The notes beneath the pieces were generated by a model. The model was not told the DNA's origin. It did not search any database and saw only the letters and a list, made by a program, of their open reading frames with translations. A stretch of 64,000 nt of DNA from Buddleja alternifolia (lineage: Eukaryota; Streptophyta; Magnoliopsida; Lamiales; Scrophulariaceae): contig CM033393.1 in assembly GCA_019426215.1 (NCBI GenBank), forward strand, positions 14,356,046-14,420,045, read 5' to 3'. Below are positions 20,291 to 31,552 of this stretch, piece after piece (the first letter of the stretch is position 1; every line of letters begins with the position of its first letter). Position numbers and translations under genes: made by a program.

Positions 20291-20940
20291 ATCATAAAGC
20301 ATCATATTTAATAGGCATATAATTTAAGGGGAATCCACTTTATGTTTATGTCTAAAGCGTTTATCAAAATTTGAAATGAGTCATCAACTTTAGGGGGAAC
20401 TCTAAAATTGTACTTACTTCAATGTATCAAGCGACTGTGATCAAAAATGACTTTCAAAATCTTAAGCATTGATCACTAGCTCTTATCTTTTATGCATGAC
20501 AAAATCAATCTCTAATAATGTTGTCTCTCATAAATCCAAGCGATTGATTCATTTATTGAAATATTTTATGAAAAGACTTCAGCGTTGAAAGGATTCCCAC
20601 TTTAACGCTAAGTAACTCGATTTCAAAAATTCATGCATAGTTTTCATCGCTAAAGATAACGTGTGGATAAGTCCAAAAGATCAGATTTGACAACTACCCA
20701 CACGTGCCTATCAAATCGAACTGACGGTTATGATTCCTATCTAAACCTAGGCGGTTCAGTGATTGCATGAGTCTGAGTACGTGTCAGTACACTATCAGGC
20801 GCATGCACTTCACGCTGAAAATTTCAAATTTTTTCAAACTGTTTCAAATTAACTGCGGATCCGAAAAATGTTATAGTACCCTACTTTACCACACTTTTTG
20901 ACATCCGAAATTAAATGTACACGGTTCAGATTCCTTTTGT
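20291..20940 (+). other. Post-pol region of Sirevirus-1 with internal PPT-like tracts
   Basis: There is no ORF of note. AATTTAAGGGGAATCCACTT at 20321-20340 and CTTTAGGGGGAACTC near 20389-20402 resemble the true polypurine tract. The first is conserved in position and sequence in Sirevirus-2 (41761-41779, minus sense). A G-box core CACGTG occurs at 20701-20706. Confidence 0.6.
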
Positions 20941-20952
20941 CATTAACCTCTG

Positions 20953-21119
20953 AACACGTGTCATTCATCTGTCAATTGAGGAGTTACTTTCACCTTCTAT
21001 TTAAACTCACCAAGACTTTTACAGAAAACCTTTATCACTTCCAATCTTTCCTACTGTAAAAGCTTTTTCTCTCCAAAGGCAAAAACTCCTCTATTTTCTT
21101 CAAAAGCTTCAACTTTCAG
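20953..21119 (+). promoter_or_regulatory. Candidate internal promoter and 5'UTR of the Sirevirus-1 third gene
   Basis: The G-box/ABRE-like ACACGTGTC at 20954-20962 is followed by a TATA-like TATTTAAA at 20998-21005 and a CT-rich leader running to the ATG at 21122. The leader ends TTTCAG just before AATGG, so it could instead act as a splice acceptor. Sirevirus-2 shows the same order of motifs. Activity is inferred. Confidence 0.5.
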
Positions 21120-21121
21120 CA

Positions 21122-24100
21122 ATGGCACCCAAAGTTTCAAAATCTTCCAAGACAGCAACTAAACCAGTTACAGTTAACGCCGGATTTTTGGTTAACTGGG
21201 ACTATCTTTTTGATAACCAGAACTTCCCTCTTCGAACGATTCTTCCACTCGTTCAAGAATCTGGTTTGAAAGACATGCTTACTACTACTTTCAACTACTT
21301 TGAAGAAGAATCTCTCCACTTTTTCTCCAATGGTCAAATTTCTGAAGACGGAAACTCCATATCCTGCGTCTTCCCCTCTGCAAAAGAGACCTTTGTCCTC
21401 ACTCCTTCTCTGGTTTCTTCATTACTTGTTCTGCCTAATACTGGCATTGAGGTAGAACGTGTAAATCTCGGCGATGCTACCAAAGTTTGGGACGTGATAA
21501 AGAAAGAAGATGTTCACAACGCCTACGAGCCCAACTTCAAGAAGAACGATATGAAAGGCGAATATGTCATCCTCGCTGACATATGTTCAAAGATTATTGA
21601 ATGCAGAAAAGGGACGTTCGATAAAATCACTAACATTCAATACAAGATGATGGTTGCCATCCTGACCAAGTTAAAAGTTAACTGGTCTCTTTACGTGTTC
21701 AATCGCTTCAAAGCAGCGATGGCTAAGTCTGTTAATCCCAAGCCTTACGGGATTTTGCTAAGTCGTATTCTCTGCTCTAGCGGATATACGCAAGCTTCTG
21801 GGAAAAAGATCCCAGCGACCAAGTTTTATGGCAAGAAAATGATAAGCGAGCTTCTTAACCCGCGGAAACCTGGCGGAGCAGCGGTTCCAAAAGATCAGCG
21901 TGTTGTTCGCAGTGATGATGAAGATCAAGCGTCTTCTTCATCATCATCATCAGAAGAAGTGGTGGTCAAGCGACCTAAGAGAAAGATCATTCTCAAAGTC
22001 GCTGAGCCATCCAAGCCCGCAAAGAAGCAAAAGCCTGAACTGAAGAAGAAGAAGCCGGAACCCAAAAAGAAACAAAAGATCCCTTCTCCTTCTCCCTCGC
22101 CTAAGTCTCCTTCTCCTCCTCCAGCGTTTTTCTTTTCCGTTCCTGAGGAAGAAGAGACAGCAGTGGAAGAAGAAGTACCGCTTGCACGAAGGCGTACTCC
22201 TACTCCCACTCCCGCAGTATCTTCTAGCGCTCCCACAAATCCAGCGCTTAGAGAGTCAGCGAGTGCTTCCGTCTCTGACGCTGTTCCCGAAATCAGCTCA
22301 GATCCTCAAGCCGTTTCTCCATCTGAAAGGCTTCCCAATGTTCAGGGTAAGTATTTGCTAAGCAAATTAGTCTATCCTTTCCTCGTTAGTTTCCTAAGTC
22401 TCTAACGCTAGGATAAAAAAAAAAAATTCTCTCAGCACCAAGTGAAGCAGATATTCATTATGTTCTCAACACGCTTGAAGAACTAAATATCCCTATTCGT
22501 GCTGATCCAATAACTTCTTTTATCGATTTAGAACCCGAAGAAGAAGTTCAGGAGCCTGAGGAACTTGTCCAAGAAACAGATCAAGCGACTAAGACAGTCG
22601 ATGATAGTCCTCAGGGTAAGCGATGTAGTATTTTCTTTGTAAATTTCTACTCAGTAGGAATTTTTGCTTGCTTTTCTCAATCGCTTACATGTGTCAGCTC
22701 ATGACGGAGCTCATGATGAACCAATCGCTGAAGCCCCTCCTCTCTCGGAGATTCCAGTTGAACTAGACGTGGACATGGCAACTGTTGTGAATATTGCTAA
22801 AGAAGCATCCCAAGTTCTTCCTGACGCTGAAAGCTCATCAGCGAGTGAAGCAACTTTAAACGCTGAGCGGTCGATAGAAGTGGCCCCCATTCCAACAGAA
22901 GCTATTGCCCTTGTTCCTACGCCAACCGGACCTCCTCCTCGTGTCATTGATTTCTTCCCGCGCGGATATCATCCAGACGTCGAATTTTATTATGCCGCCA
23001 GAGAACGTGACGCTCAAATGCTTGCCGAGTTGGAAATAAACTTTCAAACCACTCTCCATCGGCCCGATATGTCCAACACCAAGAAATTTGAGTTTTTCGA
23101 GCGTATTGCAGATCTAGGACTATATGACTTAGAGCGACTTCAATCTCGCTTTGAGTACATTCGTCGTCCAGTGTTCAATAGAGCTGACCTTGATCAACAG
23201 CGATTCACTCTAACCGGTCGCTCGGACGAGTCTTTTATCCTCTGCGCCCAAGCAAGATTGTTTTCAAGAACCCACACATGGGTGATTGGAACAAAAATCC
23301 TGATGAGGAAGATCTCAATAAGATAGGATATTCTGCTCTCCCCTCCGTTGTCAAGTCTCCCCAGAACGCTCTCTCTCCTAATCCACTCAAACTCTGGAAA
23401 GGCAAAGGCTCGCTTGTTGCGGAGCGCCCAAATCCGGTCAACTCGTGGATTGAAGATGAGGCTCGTGAATATCTTGCCAGATTATGGGCTGAAGACTATG
23501 ATGATGAAACGGAACGCTTCGAGAAATTCTTAGCAGCTAGAAAAGAGCAAAACAAAGCGAACAAACTTGGAAAACGATGGATGATGGATACAGCCAAATG
23601 GGCTGAAGAGTTCGTTCTTCACTTCTACACCCTTGATGAACTCATCAAATATCCATTCCTGTTTAATTTTGGAATAGAATACAGACGCCGAGGATTTGCC
23701 ACCTTTTTGCTTCAACAGCGTCAGATAATTGTCTGGAATGTTAGCACTTTGCCACGATACAGACAGCCCATCGAAAGCTACATTCGCCAGCAGCTCGCCT
23801 TATTCAGCCAGGGCGGACGTTACGTTTTGCATCCTCGTGCAGACTTTGTTCAACGAATCTTCCCTGACCTCAACGAAGACACTTCGTCAAGTAAACAACC
23901 AGTTCTTCAAGGCCAGAGTCAGATTCGTGTTGACACTTCAACAGAACACGCTGAGTTTGCTGAGTTCCACCGAGATATGAGAGCAGTGATAGAAAATGTC
24001 CAAGCGTTGGATACAAGTTTCAATCACTATTCAGGGTTAAACGATTTCCGAGGATATACTCTCCACCCTGTGCTCTTCAGTGAACAGAATATTCAAGTGG

Positions 24101-25458
24101 CCAAGATGATCTCGCTGATTAGGCCAGTGGACCAAGAAGCAGCTCAAGCGTTCATGCCGTTGATTTTGGACTTTTTCAACAAATATACATCAGGGATTGC
24201 TTTACCAGAAGGTGTGCAACTTGCACTAAGTACTGACGAGCGCGAAGACGCTATATTCTTTATCCCGCAATCTAGCCTGATCAGTCCCCGGCATGTGATG
24301 GAAGCCCGTGGCCCCCTCTGGGTTATTGGCATTCGAAAACCTTCTCCTCCCTCAATCCAAATTCTGGAAGAAGATTCTGCTCCTACTGCGGAAGTCGCTC
24401 ATCTTCCTGAGGCTTCCTTGCCAGATTCTTCTAGCGCCCCAGTAGTCGAGCCCCCAGCGATTGCTGATTCTACCTTGGATCACGCAATTGAAGAAGTGCA
24501 CGCTGAAATTGCTCAAGCGCCTGTAGAACCTCTTCTAAGAGATAAAACCAAAGGCAAGGCTGCAGTTTCAAGTTCTTACGGACTTCTCCCGTCCCCAGAG
24601 CGTCCTTCTTCGGATTCAGATTCAGACAGTGATTTAGAGGCCCGAGATTTCAGAAAGGCTGTACGGAACTCGCTTCACCACATCGAAGGTTCCTGCTCCA
24701 AGCTTTCTGAAGCCGCTGACAGACAGACTCGCTTAATGTCTGATACGCGAAGCCGTGACATTGCCAACGCTTCAAATTACAGCACCATTGCTGTCATGGA
24801 AAGCATGTCCCCTCTTATCGCTGAGCTCTCCTCTGAATTCAATCGTCACCTTGCTCAGAGCGCTTCGGCTGATGCGGACAGACACGCTTCATCCGATGCC
24901 GTCGCTCAGAGTGTCGCCCAACAGATTGCTCTTCTAGTCGAAGAAGTTAGACTTTTGCGCCGCGATGTCGCTGATCTAAAATTGTCCCTTGATGAAGTCA
25001 AGAAGGGGGAAAGTAAAGAAAAGACCAAAGCGATTTCCAAGACGGATAATAAACATTGGCGTTCGATGTTCGATGAACTGGTAAGCATTAAGAGAATGCT
25101 ATCCAAGAAACGAAAACCAAGGTATTATCTCGGAAAATACGCTCTTCCCCAGTTGGACCCCGACTTCTTAGAGAGTATGGGATTTCATGCTTATGCCGGA
25201 CCGCTACAACGACCTGTAAATTGGAGACCGTCAAATGACCGTCAAAGAGATATATATTATGATATGATTCGAGAACTTGGCATTCCACCAAGGGATTGGA
25301 CGGAAAGGTTGTTAGAGCTAAATGAAAGCGCCAGACTCCGCAGGCATGACTATGATGAAGTCCAGCATACAACTATGATCGACATTGATCGACTCTTAAA
25401 AGAACTAGCGTTAGAAGTTCTTCAAGGCGAAGAAAGAGCAAAGCGACAGAAGAAATAA
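21122..25458 (+). CDS. Sirevirus-1 third gene (ORF3, 'env-like'), split by two intron candidates and one frameshift
   Basis: Coding starts at ATG 21122 (MAPKVSKSSK) and continues over three exons: to 22346, 22436-22615 and from 22698. A small indel near 23220 then shifts it into the frame ending at 25458. The frame change is supported by a LRPS block shared with Sirevirus-2. The N-terminal 240 residues form a globular domain (FVLTPSLVSSLLVLP, ADICSKIIEC, MMVAILTKLKVNW) that resembles the Athila env-like ORF. Next come an acidic Ser-rich and Lys/Pro-rich linker, a second globular region (about 22960-24350) and a predicted coiled coil (about 24650-25010). There is no signal peptide or membrane helix, so an envelope role is unlikely. 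The function is unknown. Confidence 0.8.
22347..22435 (+). other. Intron 1 candidate of Sirevirus-1 ORF3
   Basis: The 89 nt segment has donor CAGG|GTAAGT and acceptor TTCTCTCAG|CA after an A-run. It is phase 1. It contains in-frame stops and a poly-A tract, while both flanks are clearly coding, and the exons join in frame. Confidence 0.75.
22616..22697 (+). other. Intron 2 candidate of Sirevirus-1 ORF3
   Basis: The 82 nt segment has donor CAGG|GTAAGC and a pyrimidine-rich 3' part ending TGTGTCAG|CT. It is phase 1 and restores the frame. The 60-codon exon between the two introns has no evident counterpart in Sirevirus-2. This intron matches the Sirevirus-2 intron at 39649-39732 in phase, in boundary bases and in the following residues (LDVD). 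Confidence 0.75.
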
Positions 25459-25691
25459 ATGTTTTTGCGTATTTTATTTCTCTCTTATTCTTTTCAGTAT
25501 AAATCATGTATGCTTCATTTCAATATATATGAATGATTTATTGCTGAAACAACTTGTTGAAGCCAACCTAACTTTAACTAACATTACTAACCTTTCAAAC
25601 GCTGACTTATATTCCTTTGCGCCTTTTCTTTTTTAACTCTTAAAAATTATAAAAGAGTTACAAGTCTTGACATCATCAAAAAGGGGGAAAT
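25459..25691 (+). promoter_or_regulatory. 3' untranslated region and polypurine tract of Sirevirus-1
   Basis: This short non-coding stretch ends in AAAAAGGGGGAAAT (25678-25691), the plus-strand primer directly before the 3' LTR. Confidence 0.88.
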
Positions 25692-27138
25692 TGTTAGGAA
25701 ATTTCATGTTAGATGTTTTGATGATGACAAGATAGGATTCAATGTTAGACCCCAAATAAAATGTAAGTTTATCCTCATAGATTTTAGACTAAGTCTTAGC
25801 GACTGAATCAATAATAGAATTCTAGCTGAGTCTATTTGAGAAGAAGTTGAAGACCAGCGTCTGAAATCAACCGAAGATGAAGATTCCTTCTTAGCGCCTG
25901 TCAAATGCTAAGAGACCATAGTTCAGGATTCATGAATCAAGCGTTCAAATACTCAAGCGACTTATAGAAGATTCACCTGAAATAAATCCTCAAGTCATAA
26001 AGGACTTAAATGCAATCATTCAACGGACATTTATTTCCAACGGGAAATAAATTCAAATTGCATTAAATGCCTGATAAGAGCATTAAATGTAATAAGCTAC
26101 TGTGACTTGTGGACAAGCCTCCTTTTGACCAGACTGTCAGAACTTTCAGAGTTTTAGCTGCTCCCGTCCAATCGGTTCCAGCGAATTTTCAGGAATATCA
26201 GATTTTAGGTACAATCACGCGCTACGTGAAAGGCACGCTCCTACATGTGTCCAACGGACAGATCCCAAGAAATTGCCTATAAATACCTTACTCCAGAAAA
26301 TCAAAACATATAGAACAACATCAAGAATATACGAGAAATTATTGCCAAAAATCCTACGTACATTCTTTCTGGAAAAAGCTTAGAAATTTCATATCCAAAA
26401 CCTTTCAAGCTTTCTATCTACATTCCAGACAGTCACAAATATCTCAAATATCTTCCAAAGAATAAATCTAAACTCCAATTGAGATATTCCAAGTTGTTTG
26501 ATCTTCTTTAAAACAAACAAAACCCTAGTGATAATCCTCAACCTTTCATCTGAGTGAGAAAAGTTGTTGAAACCTTTCAGGCAGTATTTCTGAGTGAGAG
26601 AAGCTTGAAGAAGATGATCTTCATTGGTGCTGAAGTCTGTGTGATCAAGGAGCCCAAGATCATTTTCATCCATTACTATTTTGTAAAAGTTTCTGTGTGA
26701 TCCTTTGATAATCATCATAGTAATTTCCTCCAAGTGAAAAAGGAGAAGAAGGACGTAGCTGGGATTACATCACCCAGTGAACCTTACAAATTATTGTGTC
26801 ATTTATTTTATTGTCTTATATTATTGACTTCATATTATTCTGAAAAAGACAAGTAAAATTGCAAAGCGATTAATTCAACTAAAAGAACGCTAAACATTAT
26901 TTCCGCTGTGCTAACCCTGATTAAGCAATCTAAGTGTTGCCCTACTTTGGTAAACTGCTGAAATCACTAAGTCTAAGTTAACTATTCTGAAGCGTCTGAC
27001 CCAAGCGCTCAGTTTTTCCAAGCGTTCAAATTTCTAAAGTGATACGAAAATTTTGTGAAGTCGAAAAAGACTTCAGGGTCTATTCTACCCCCTCCCCCCC
27101 CCCTTCTAGACCCTTTCGTATGCCACTTGGGACCACCA
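25692..27138 (+). repeat. 3' LTR of Sirevirus-1
   Basis: The 1447 bp copy of the 5' LTR differs at roughly twenty positions by eye and lacks about 67 bp. Its TATA box is at 26278-26285. It is followed by the CTTGT target copy and then the remainder of the Angela-A LTR. Confidence 0.95.
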
Positions 27139-27143
27139 CTTGT

Positions 27144-27377
27144 GAACTTATTTTAGTAATCAAGATCGATCTCTCTAGTGCCAATCTTCCTATCCCATAG
27201 GAAGCAGAGGGATCGCACTGAAAACATGGACAAAACGTTTTACACAACTTATAGATGCAGATAAGAATTAAGTGAAAACTCAATAATGCCTTTTATTTAA
27301 GAAGTGTTTTAGTTCAATACAAGATATATGCCCAACACATTCTATCCTCTATGGGATCTGAGGGCATAATCTTAACA
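27144..27377 (-). repeat. 5' LTR of Angela-A, second part
   Basis: The LTR resumes after Sirevirus-1. AGTAATCAAGATCGATCTCTC continues the homology with Angela-B (51283-51308, reversed). The segment ends CATAATCTTAACA, the reverse of the LTR start TGTTAGGATTATG. The sequence beyond is Angela-B pol, so Angela-A inserted there; its right target copy would be ATTTC (27378-27382). Confidence 0.85.
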
Positions 27378-27445
27378 ATTTCAATGTCTGTAATTCATCT
27401 GATGTGAATGTTGTAACTCATAAACGTTGTTGGCAAGAAGTTAAC
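27378..27445 (+). pseudogene. pol: Angela-B pol fragment before the integrase domain
   Basis: The 68 bp between the Angela-A LTR and Athila-2 are open in one frame (ending VTHKRCWQEVN). After removing one target copy they continue in frame into LRLKWHLRLGH at 34580, the pre-integrase zinc-binding segment. This frame continuity confirms that the two pieces belong together. Confidence 0.7.
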
Positions 27446-28147
27446 TGATAAGAGGCTTTTTTACGTATTTTTAAGCCCGTGATGCTTATGCTTTTGATTC
27501 AATTATTGCCTAAATCATGCTACATTTGCGTTTAATCAGGGTGTTAAGTGATTTCAGGCGATAAACAAGAGCACACGAAGGAAAAGGGCAAAAGACGGTG
27601 TATCAAATGATCAAGAGGAGATGCTTCGCATGCCGGCGCCTAGGCGCTACATTACTCGCGCCCAGGTGCCAGAAGATGCAGAGAAGCAGCAATTGCACGC
27701 AGACCCGCGCCTAGGCGCAGACTTACCCACGCCCGGGCGCCACATTATCCACGCCTGGGCGCCGTCCGACTTTTCCTCCAAGAAACTCCTGCCACGTAGT
27801 CGGCGCCTGGACGCCCTTGTAACCGTTTTTTAAACCTATAAAGCCCAATTTTTAGCACATTATTTGGGTTCGAACTCCTGGGGATTCAAGGCGATTTTCT
27901 AGGATTTTGAGCCACAAATTCATCAATTGGAAGAGATAAAAAAGGAAGGTTAGCTTGGGGATTGAAGATTAAAGTGAAGATCCATCATCAATTCAACATA
28001 GGGAGTTTTAATAGTTTTCTCATTTCATTATTGTCCATGAATATGTATATGAATCTATCTATGTCCTTTATGCCATTAACTATGAGCTAAGCTTGTAAGA
28101 CTAGGGCCATGAAAGGCCAAATTGTGATTTATGCTTATAATAGCGGA
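27446..28147 (+). repeat. Inverted first half of the Athila-2 3' LTR
   Basis: The segment starts TGATAAGAGG and follows LTR positions 1 to about 700 in plus orientation, opposite to the rest of the element. It includes a palindrome array (27633-27815) and TATA-like CCTATAAAG near 27835. It ends at GCTTATAATAG, exactly where the minus-oriented LTR piece is missing sequence. Confidence 0.8.
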
Positions 28148-28895
28148 TGACACGCTAAATGCTAACGTGCGTAGTAGCAAGTGCACTAGTCGTGATAATA
28201 ATAAAAGTGGACTAAAAGTCCGGGTTGTCGAACCACAAGGACTTGAATTTTAGTTTATGATTTTATAATGAAAAAGAACAAATAAAGTAAAAGTAAATTG
28301 AAGGTAAAACGCGTAAGATAAGAATGAAGACACACAAAGGGTTGAAAACCAATTATAAAGGGAGACTAAAGCACATGTTAGGTCCAAATTGCTCAATTAT
28401 ACATAGAAAGATCTCGTTGAGGGTTTACGCTTATGTTACTATGGTGAAAGCTCCTAGGGTAACGAATAACCGATGTCTCGTGCTAAACTCCTATGATTGA
28501 ATGATGGTTTCCTAAGTATATCTACCCGGAAATCTAATCACCAAACACGCATTAACGCACTAGAGCTCACTTGACTTAGATCGAAAGACTTCATCCGGGA
28601 ATCTTTACCTATGTCTAGGGCAATTCCTCATTGGTTGCGGGTTATGGTGTGAGTTTCTTGCACCCTAAGTTAATTTTCTCTCGAAATATTCACCTAGGCA
28701 TAAGATTCTAACATATGGTGACCAAGCATATGTCAAACAAGCAAAAACACAAATTCACACCACATAAACACGCTAATAGCTAACGTGCTTGGATAAACAC
28801 CCCGATTAAACGAAAATGTAGCATGATTTAGGCAATAATTGAATCTAAAGCATGAGTATCACGGGCTTAAAAACACGTAAAAACTCCTCTTATCA
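28148..28895 (-). repeat. Remaining part of the Athila-2 3' LTR
   Basis: The 748 bp hold the last ~640 bp of the LTR joined to its first ~110 bp through about 30 bp (28767-28797) that resemble another copy of the LTR tail (ACACGCTAATAGCTAACGTGC). The middle is missing and is found inverted at 27446-28147. The intact 5' LTR for comparison is 33215-34574. Confidence 0.8.
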
Positions 28896-28909
28896 ACCCC
28901 CCCAAACTT
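28896..28909 (-). promoter_or_regulatory. Polypurine tract of Athila-2
   Basis: On the minus strand this reads AAGTTTGGGGGGGT, directly before the LTR start and identical to that of Athila-1. Confidence 0.85.
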
Positions 28910-30571
28910 ACCAATTGCTCATCCTCGAGCAATAAGAGCTATAGGATAGGAAATACATCATCAAACACGGGAGAAATAGAAAGAAAGAAAAACTACTACC
29001 TAACTCACTTTCGTGGAGTACACGATTGCATTTAGCGAATGCAACAAGCCTTTGAACCCTTGAGTTACCTCAAAGGACGAGTTATAGTCTCGTAAGGGTT
29101 TGCATACGATGTACCCACAAAATCGAAAGATTTTCAACCCCGATCAATCAACGCAAATTAATATGACTAATAAAACACAATGGCATGAATTCATATTTTT
29201 AAGCTCAATTTTACATATATATATATACATCACACACTTGCTCATGTTACGCCTTAACATCGAAAAGATCATCCTAAGGGTGCAGTGTAATAAATCTCAA
29301 GCATTATAGTAGAGTGGCATTCTTACCACTTTTCAAGCATTAATCCCCTATCTATCAATTTTCGATTAGTCACATTGTACAAGAATTGAAGAAAACTTCA
29401 TCGCCACTTAAAATTCATCACTTTATCCACTTTAGGCTTTAACTTATGCCACTTTCAACTTAAAACTTTAGAGGCTAGACCATGTGCAAAGTTCGGCTTT
29501 CTTAGGCTTTCTATGAGACCCTTGTAACGAGCCAATAACTCCCAAACCGGATGACTTTAGGGTATTAAATGTAGAGACACTCCTAAGGTCTTAATCGCCC
29601 GAGTGTCAAAGGCCACAAAACCAAACTAGGTCCTTAATCCCTTTACACTTTCATTGGCTTGAGCTTAGCTCAAATTAGCTTAATAGTACAGTATTCTAGG
29701 CATGGTGCTCTTCGTCCTCAGTATCTATTAAGCCTGACTTTTACAGTCATACCAATGTTCAACCTCTTTTTATTCTTGTTAAGCATACAAAGTTAACATT
29801 CTCAGCTCATAGCACATGTGAAAATTCTAGATTGATATTTCCGGGATCAAGCCTTTAAGTGTTTCACAATGGTTACCCACTCAACTCCTCTACTCTCGAC
29901 TTATGTGCATATGTGAATCATCTTAAGGTCAATCTAGTTTAGTTTAGGGTCCCACAAGCAAGGAACGATGTGTATAGTCATTAAAATCCATATTGACAGA
30001 GAAAACATGCCATGTATTCAAATTAACCATTCTCAATGCATCGGGTGAAGGGTTGAAACTCTATCTAAAAAATTTTAAAATTTGCATAAGTTTCACATGT
30101 AGAGGTACCACCCCCCCAAACTTGGACCGAAATATCTAAAACATGGATAAACACGACTACGATGGATCTAGTAACCCCCCTCCCCCAAACTTAATATGAA
30201 CATTGTCCCCAATGTTCGAAAAAGAAAAAGGCAAAGTACACATCACCATAGAGTTGCTGAAGAGCAAACCCGAGTCCTCAACGGCAACTGTGTCCAGGAG
30301 TGGCAAGAGCGATGTGAGCAATGAAAGCAACAACTACACACGAAACGATGCTAGCCAGATAAAGTGTTAAGAATGGATAGAAGCAAGAAACGACAAAACA
30401 CCAAACATCAAAACACAAGATAACAGAAATAAACATGCTTCTAATAAAAAACAACTGATGGAACAAACATAACAAAAATGAAAACGAAAAGAAAAGAAAA
30501 CTTACAAACTTGGGTTGCCTCCCAAGAAGCGCTTGTTTATAGTCATTAGCTTGACTTTTTTGCTTTATGGT
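28910..30571 (-). other. Athila-2 non-coding 3' region
   Basis: No gene is seen. The region aligns by eye with 5946-7637 of Athila-1, including the hairpin at 29026-29044, PPT-like tracts near 30110 and 30177 and the AACATTG/CAATGTT hairpin near 30199. The right end holds the TTGGGAGGCAACCCAAG palindrome that follows pol in all three Athila copies (Athila-1 about 3698-3714). The env-like ORF expected here is deleted. Confidence 0.7.
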
Positions 30572-31552
30572 TCAATTAGGTGGTCCATTTAGAACGACAG
30601 TATCCTTGCCATTTCTCCTTTTGTTCTTGGACCCCACTCGTCTCCACTCATATTGCGGTGATTTGAGATTAGACCTTCGTTCCGGATTTGTCTTATCGAT
30701 CTCACGAATACGTAGATGTGGTAGAATGTACTTCATGCAAAAATCATCTTTTCTCACCTTGCCTTGTTACTCATTAGGGACCTCATCCTCCACCGTACAA
30801 GTACCCTTAGTCTTACCAAGTGCACATTTCTCATCAAACAAAAGGTGGATAGCATCGACATATGAACAAGTAAGATTATCCATAGGCGGTTGCGTGTCAT
30901 GATAAACATCGAATATCACCTTTTCGGCACCCACCTTCAATGTCAACTTAACCTTTCCCACTTCGATCTTGGCGTTGCTAGTGTCTAGGAAGCGTCTTCC
31001 TAGAATCAAGGGGACGTCAATGTCATTATCCATTTCGAGAACCACGAAGTCAACCGAATAGAAGAACTTATCGACTTGTACAATGATAATGCCCTTTGGT
31101 TTCTTGATAGAGCGATTCGCCAATTGCACGGATATGGATGTTGGCGTAGGATCTCCAAGGCCTAGCTTCTTAAAAATAGAGTAGGGAAGAAGGTTGATAC
31201 TCGCTCCCGAATCAAAAATAACTTTGTCGAACTTGAGATGGCCAATAGTGCACGGAATTGTTAGACTCCCCGAGTCCTTGAGCTTGCGAGGTAATTCGTT
31301 AAGTAAGATGGCGGAGCACTCCTCGGTTAGACAAACCGTTTCATTTTTCTCCCACGTTTTCTTGTTGGATAGAATGTCCTTGAAGAACTTAACATAGTTT
31401 GGCATTTGCAAAATAGCGTCCACAAAAGGAATATTTATCCTCACCTTACGAAGAATAGACAAAATATGGAGGAAACTCGGATCCATCTCCTTCTTTTTCT
31501 TTTTCTGTGCATTTGGAAAGGGAAGATGGATCTCAATGGGAGGAGGAGGCAT
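30572..31552 (-). pseudogene. Athila-2 protease domain with an unusual C-terminal extension
   Basis: This frame contains the conserved pre-protease block (MPNYVKFFKDIL) and the aspartic protease with DSGAS, about 261 codons to a TAA at 30767-30769. The same frame then continues open for about 65 codons (QGKVRKDDFCMKYILPHL and on) to 30572. This tail is not RT and I do not recognise it. RT, RNase H and integrase are absent. The left neighbour is the post-pol region, so a deletion or replacement removed the polymerase. Confidence 0.75.

Larger units (their letters stand above)
13174..27138 (+). mobile_element. Sirevirus-1: full-length Ty1/copia Sirevirus-type element
   Basis: The 13,965 bp element has LTRs at both ends, a tRNA-Met primer site, gag, pol, a third gene and a polypurine tract. 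It lies inside the LTR of Angela-A. The flanks are CTTGC (13169-13173) and CTTGT (27139-27143), a 5 bp duplication with one change. Gag and pol are open, and the third gene has one apparent frameshift. The great length, post-pol gene and pol motifs fit the Sirevirus lineage. Confidence 0.95.

Noticed and set aside
21925..22236. Open frame of 103 codons antisense to Sirevirus-1 ORF3
   Set aside because: It is a shadow of the Ser/Lys/Pro-rich linker, with low-complexity composition only.
23200..23330. A third intron in Sirevirus-1 ORF3 at the frame change
   Set aside because: Similarity to Sirevirus-2 continues on both sides within a few codons (up to TGRS, then RVFYPLRPS), leaving no room for an intron. 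A small indel is sufficient.
30767..31552. A host aspartic protease gene
   Set aside because: It lies between gag and the PPT of Athila-2, with DSGAS and flanks identical in style to the Athila-1 and -3 proteases.
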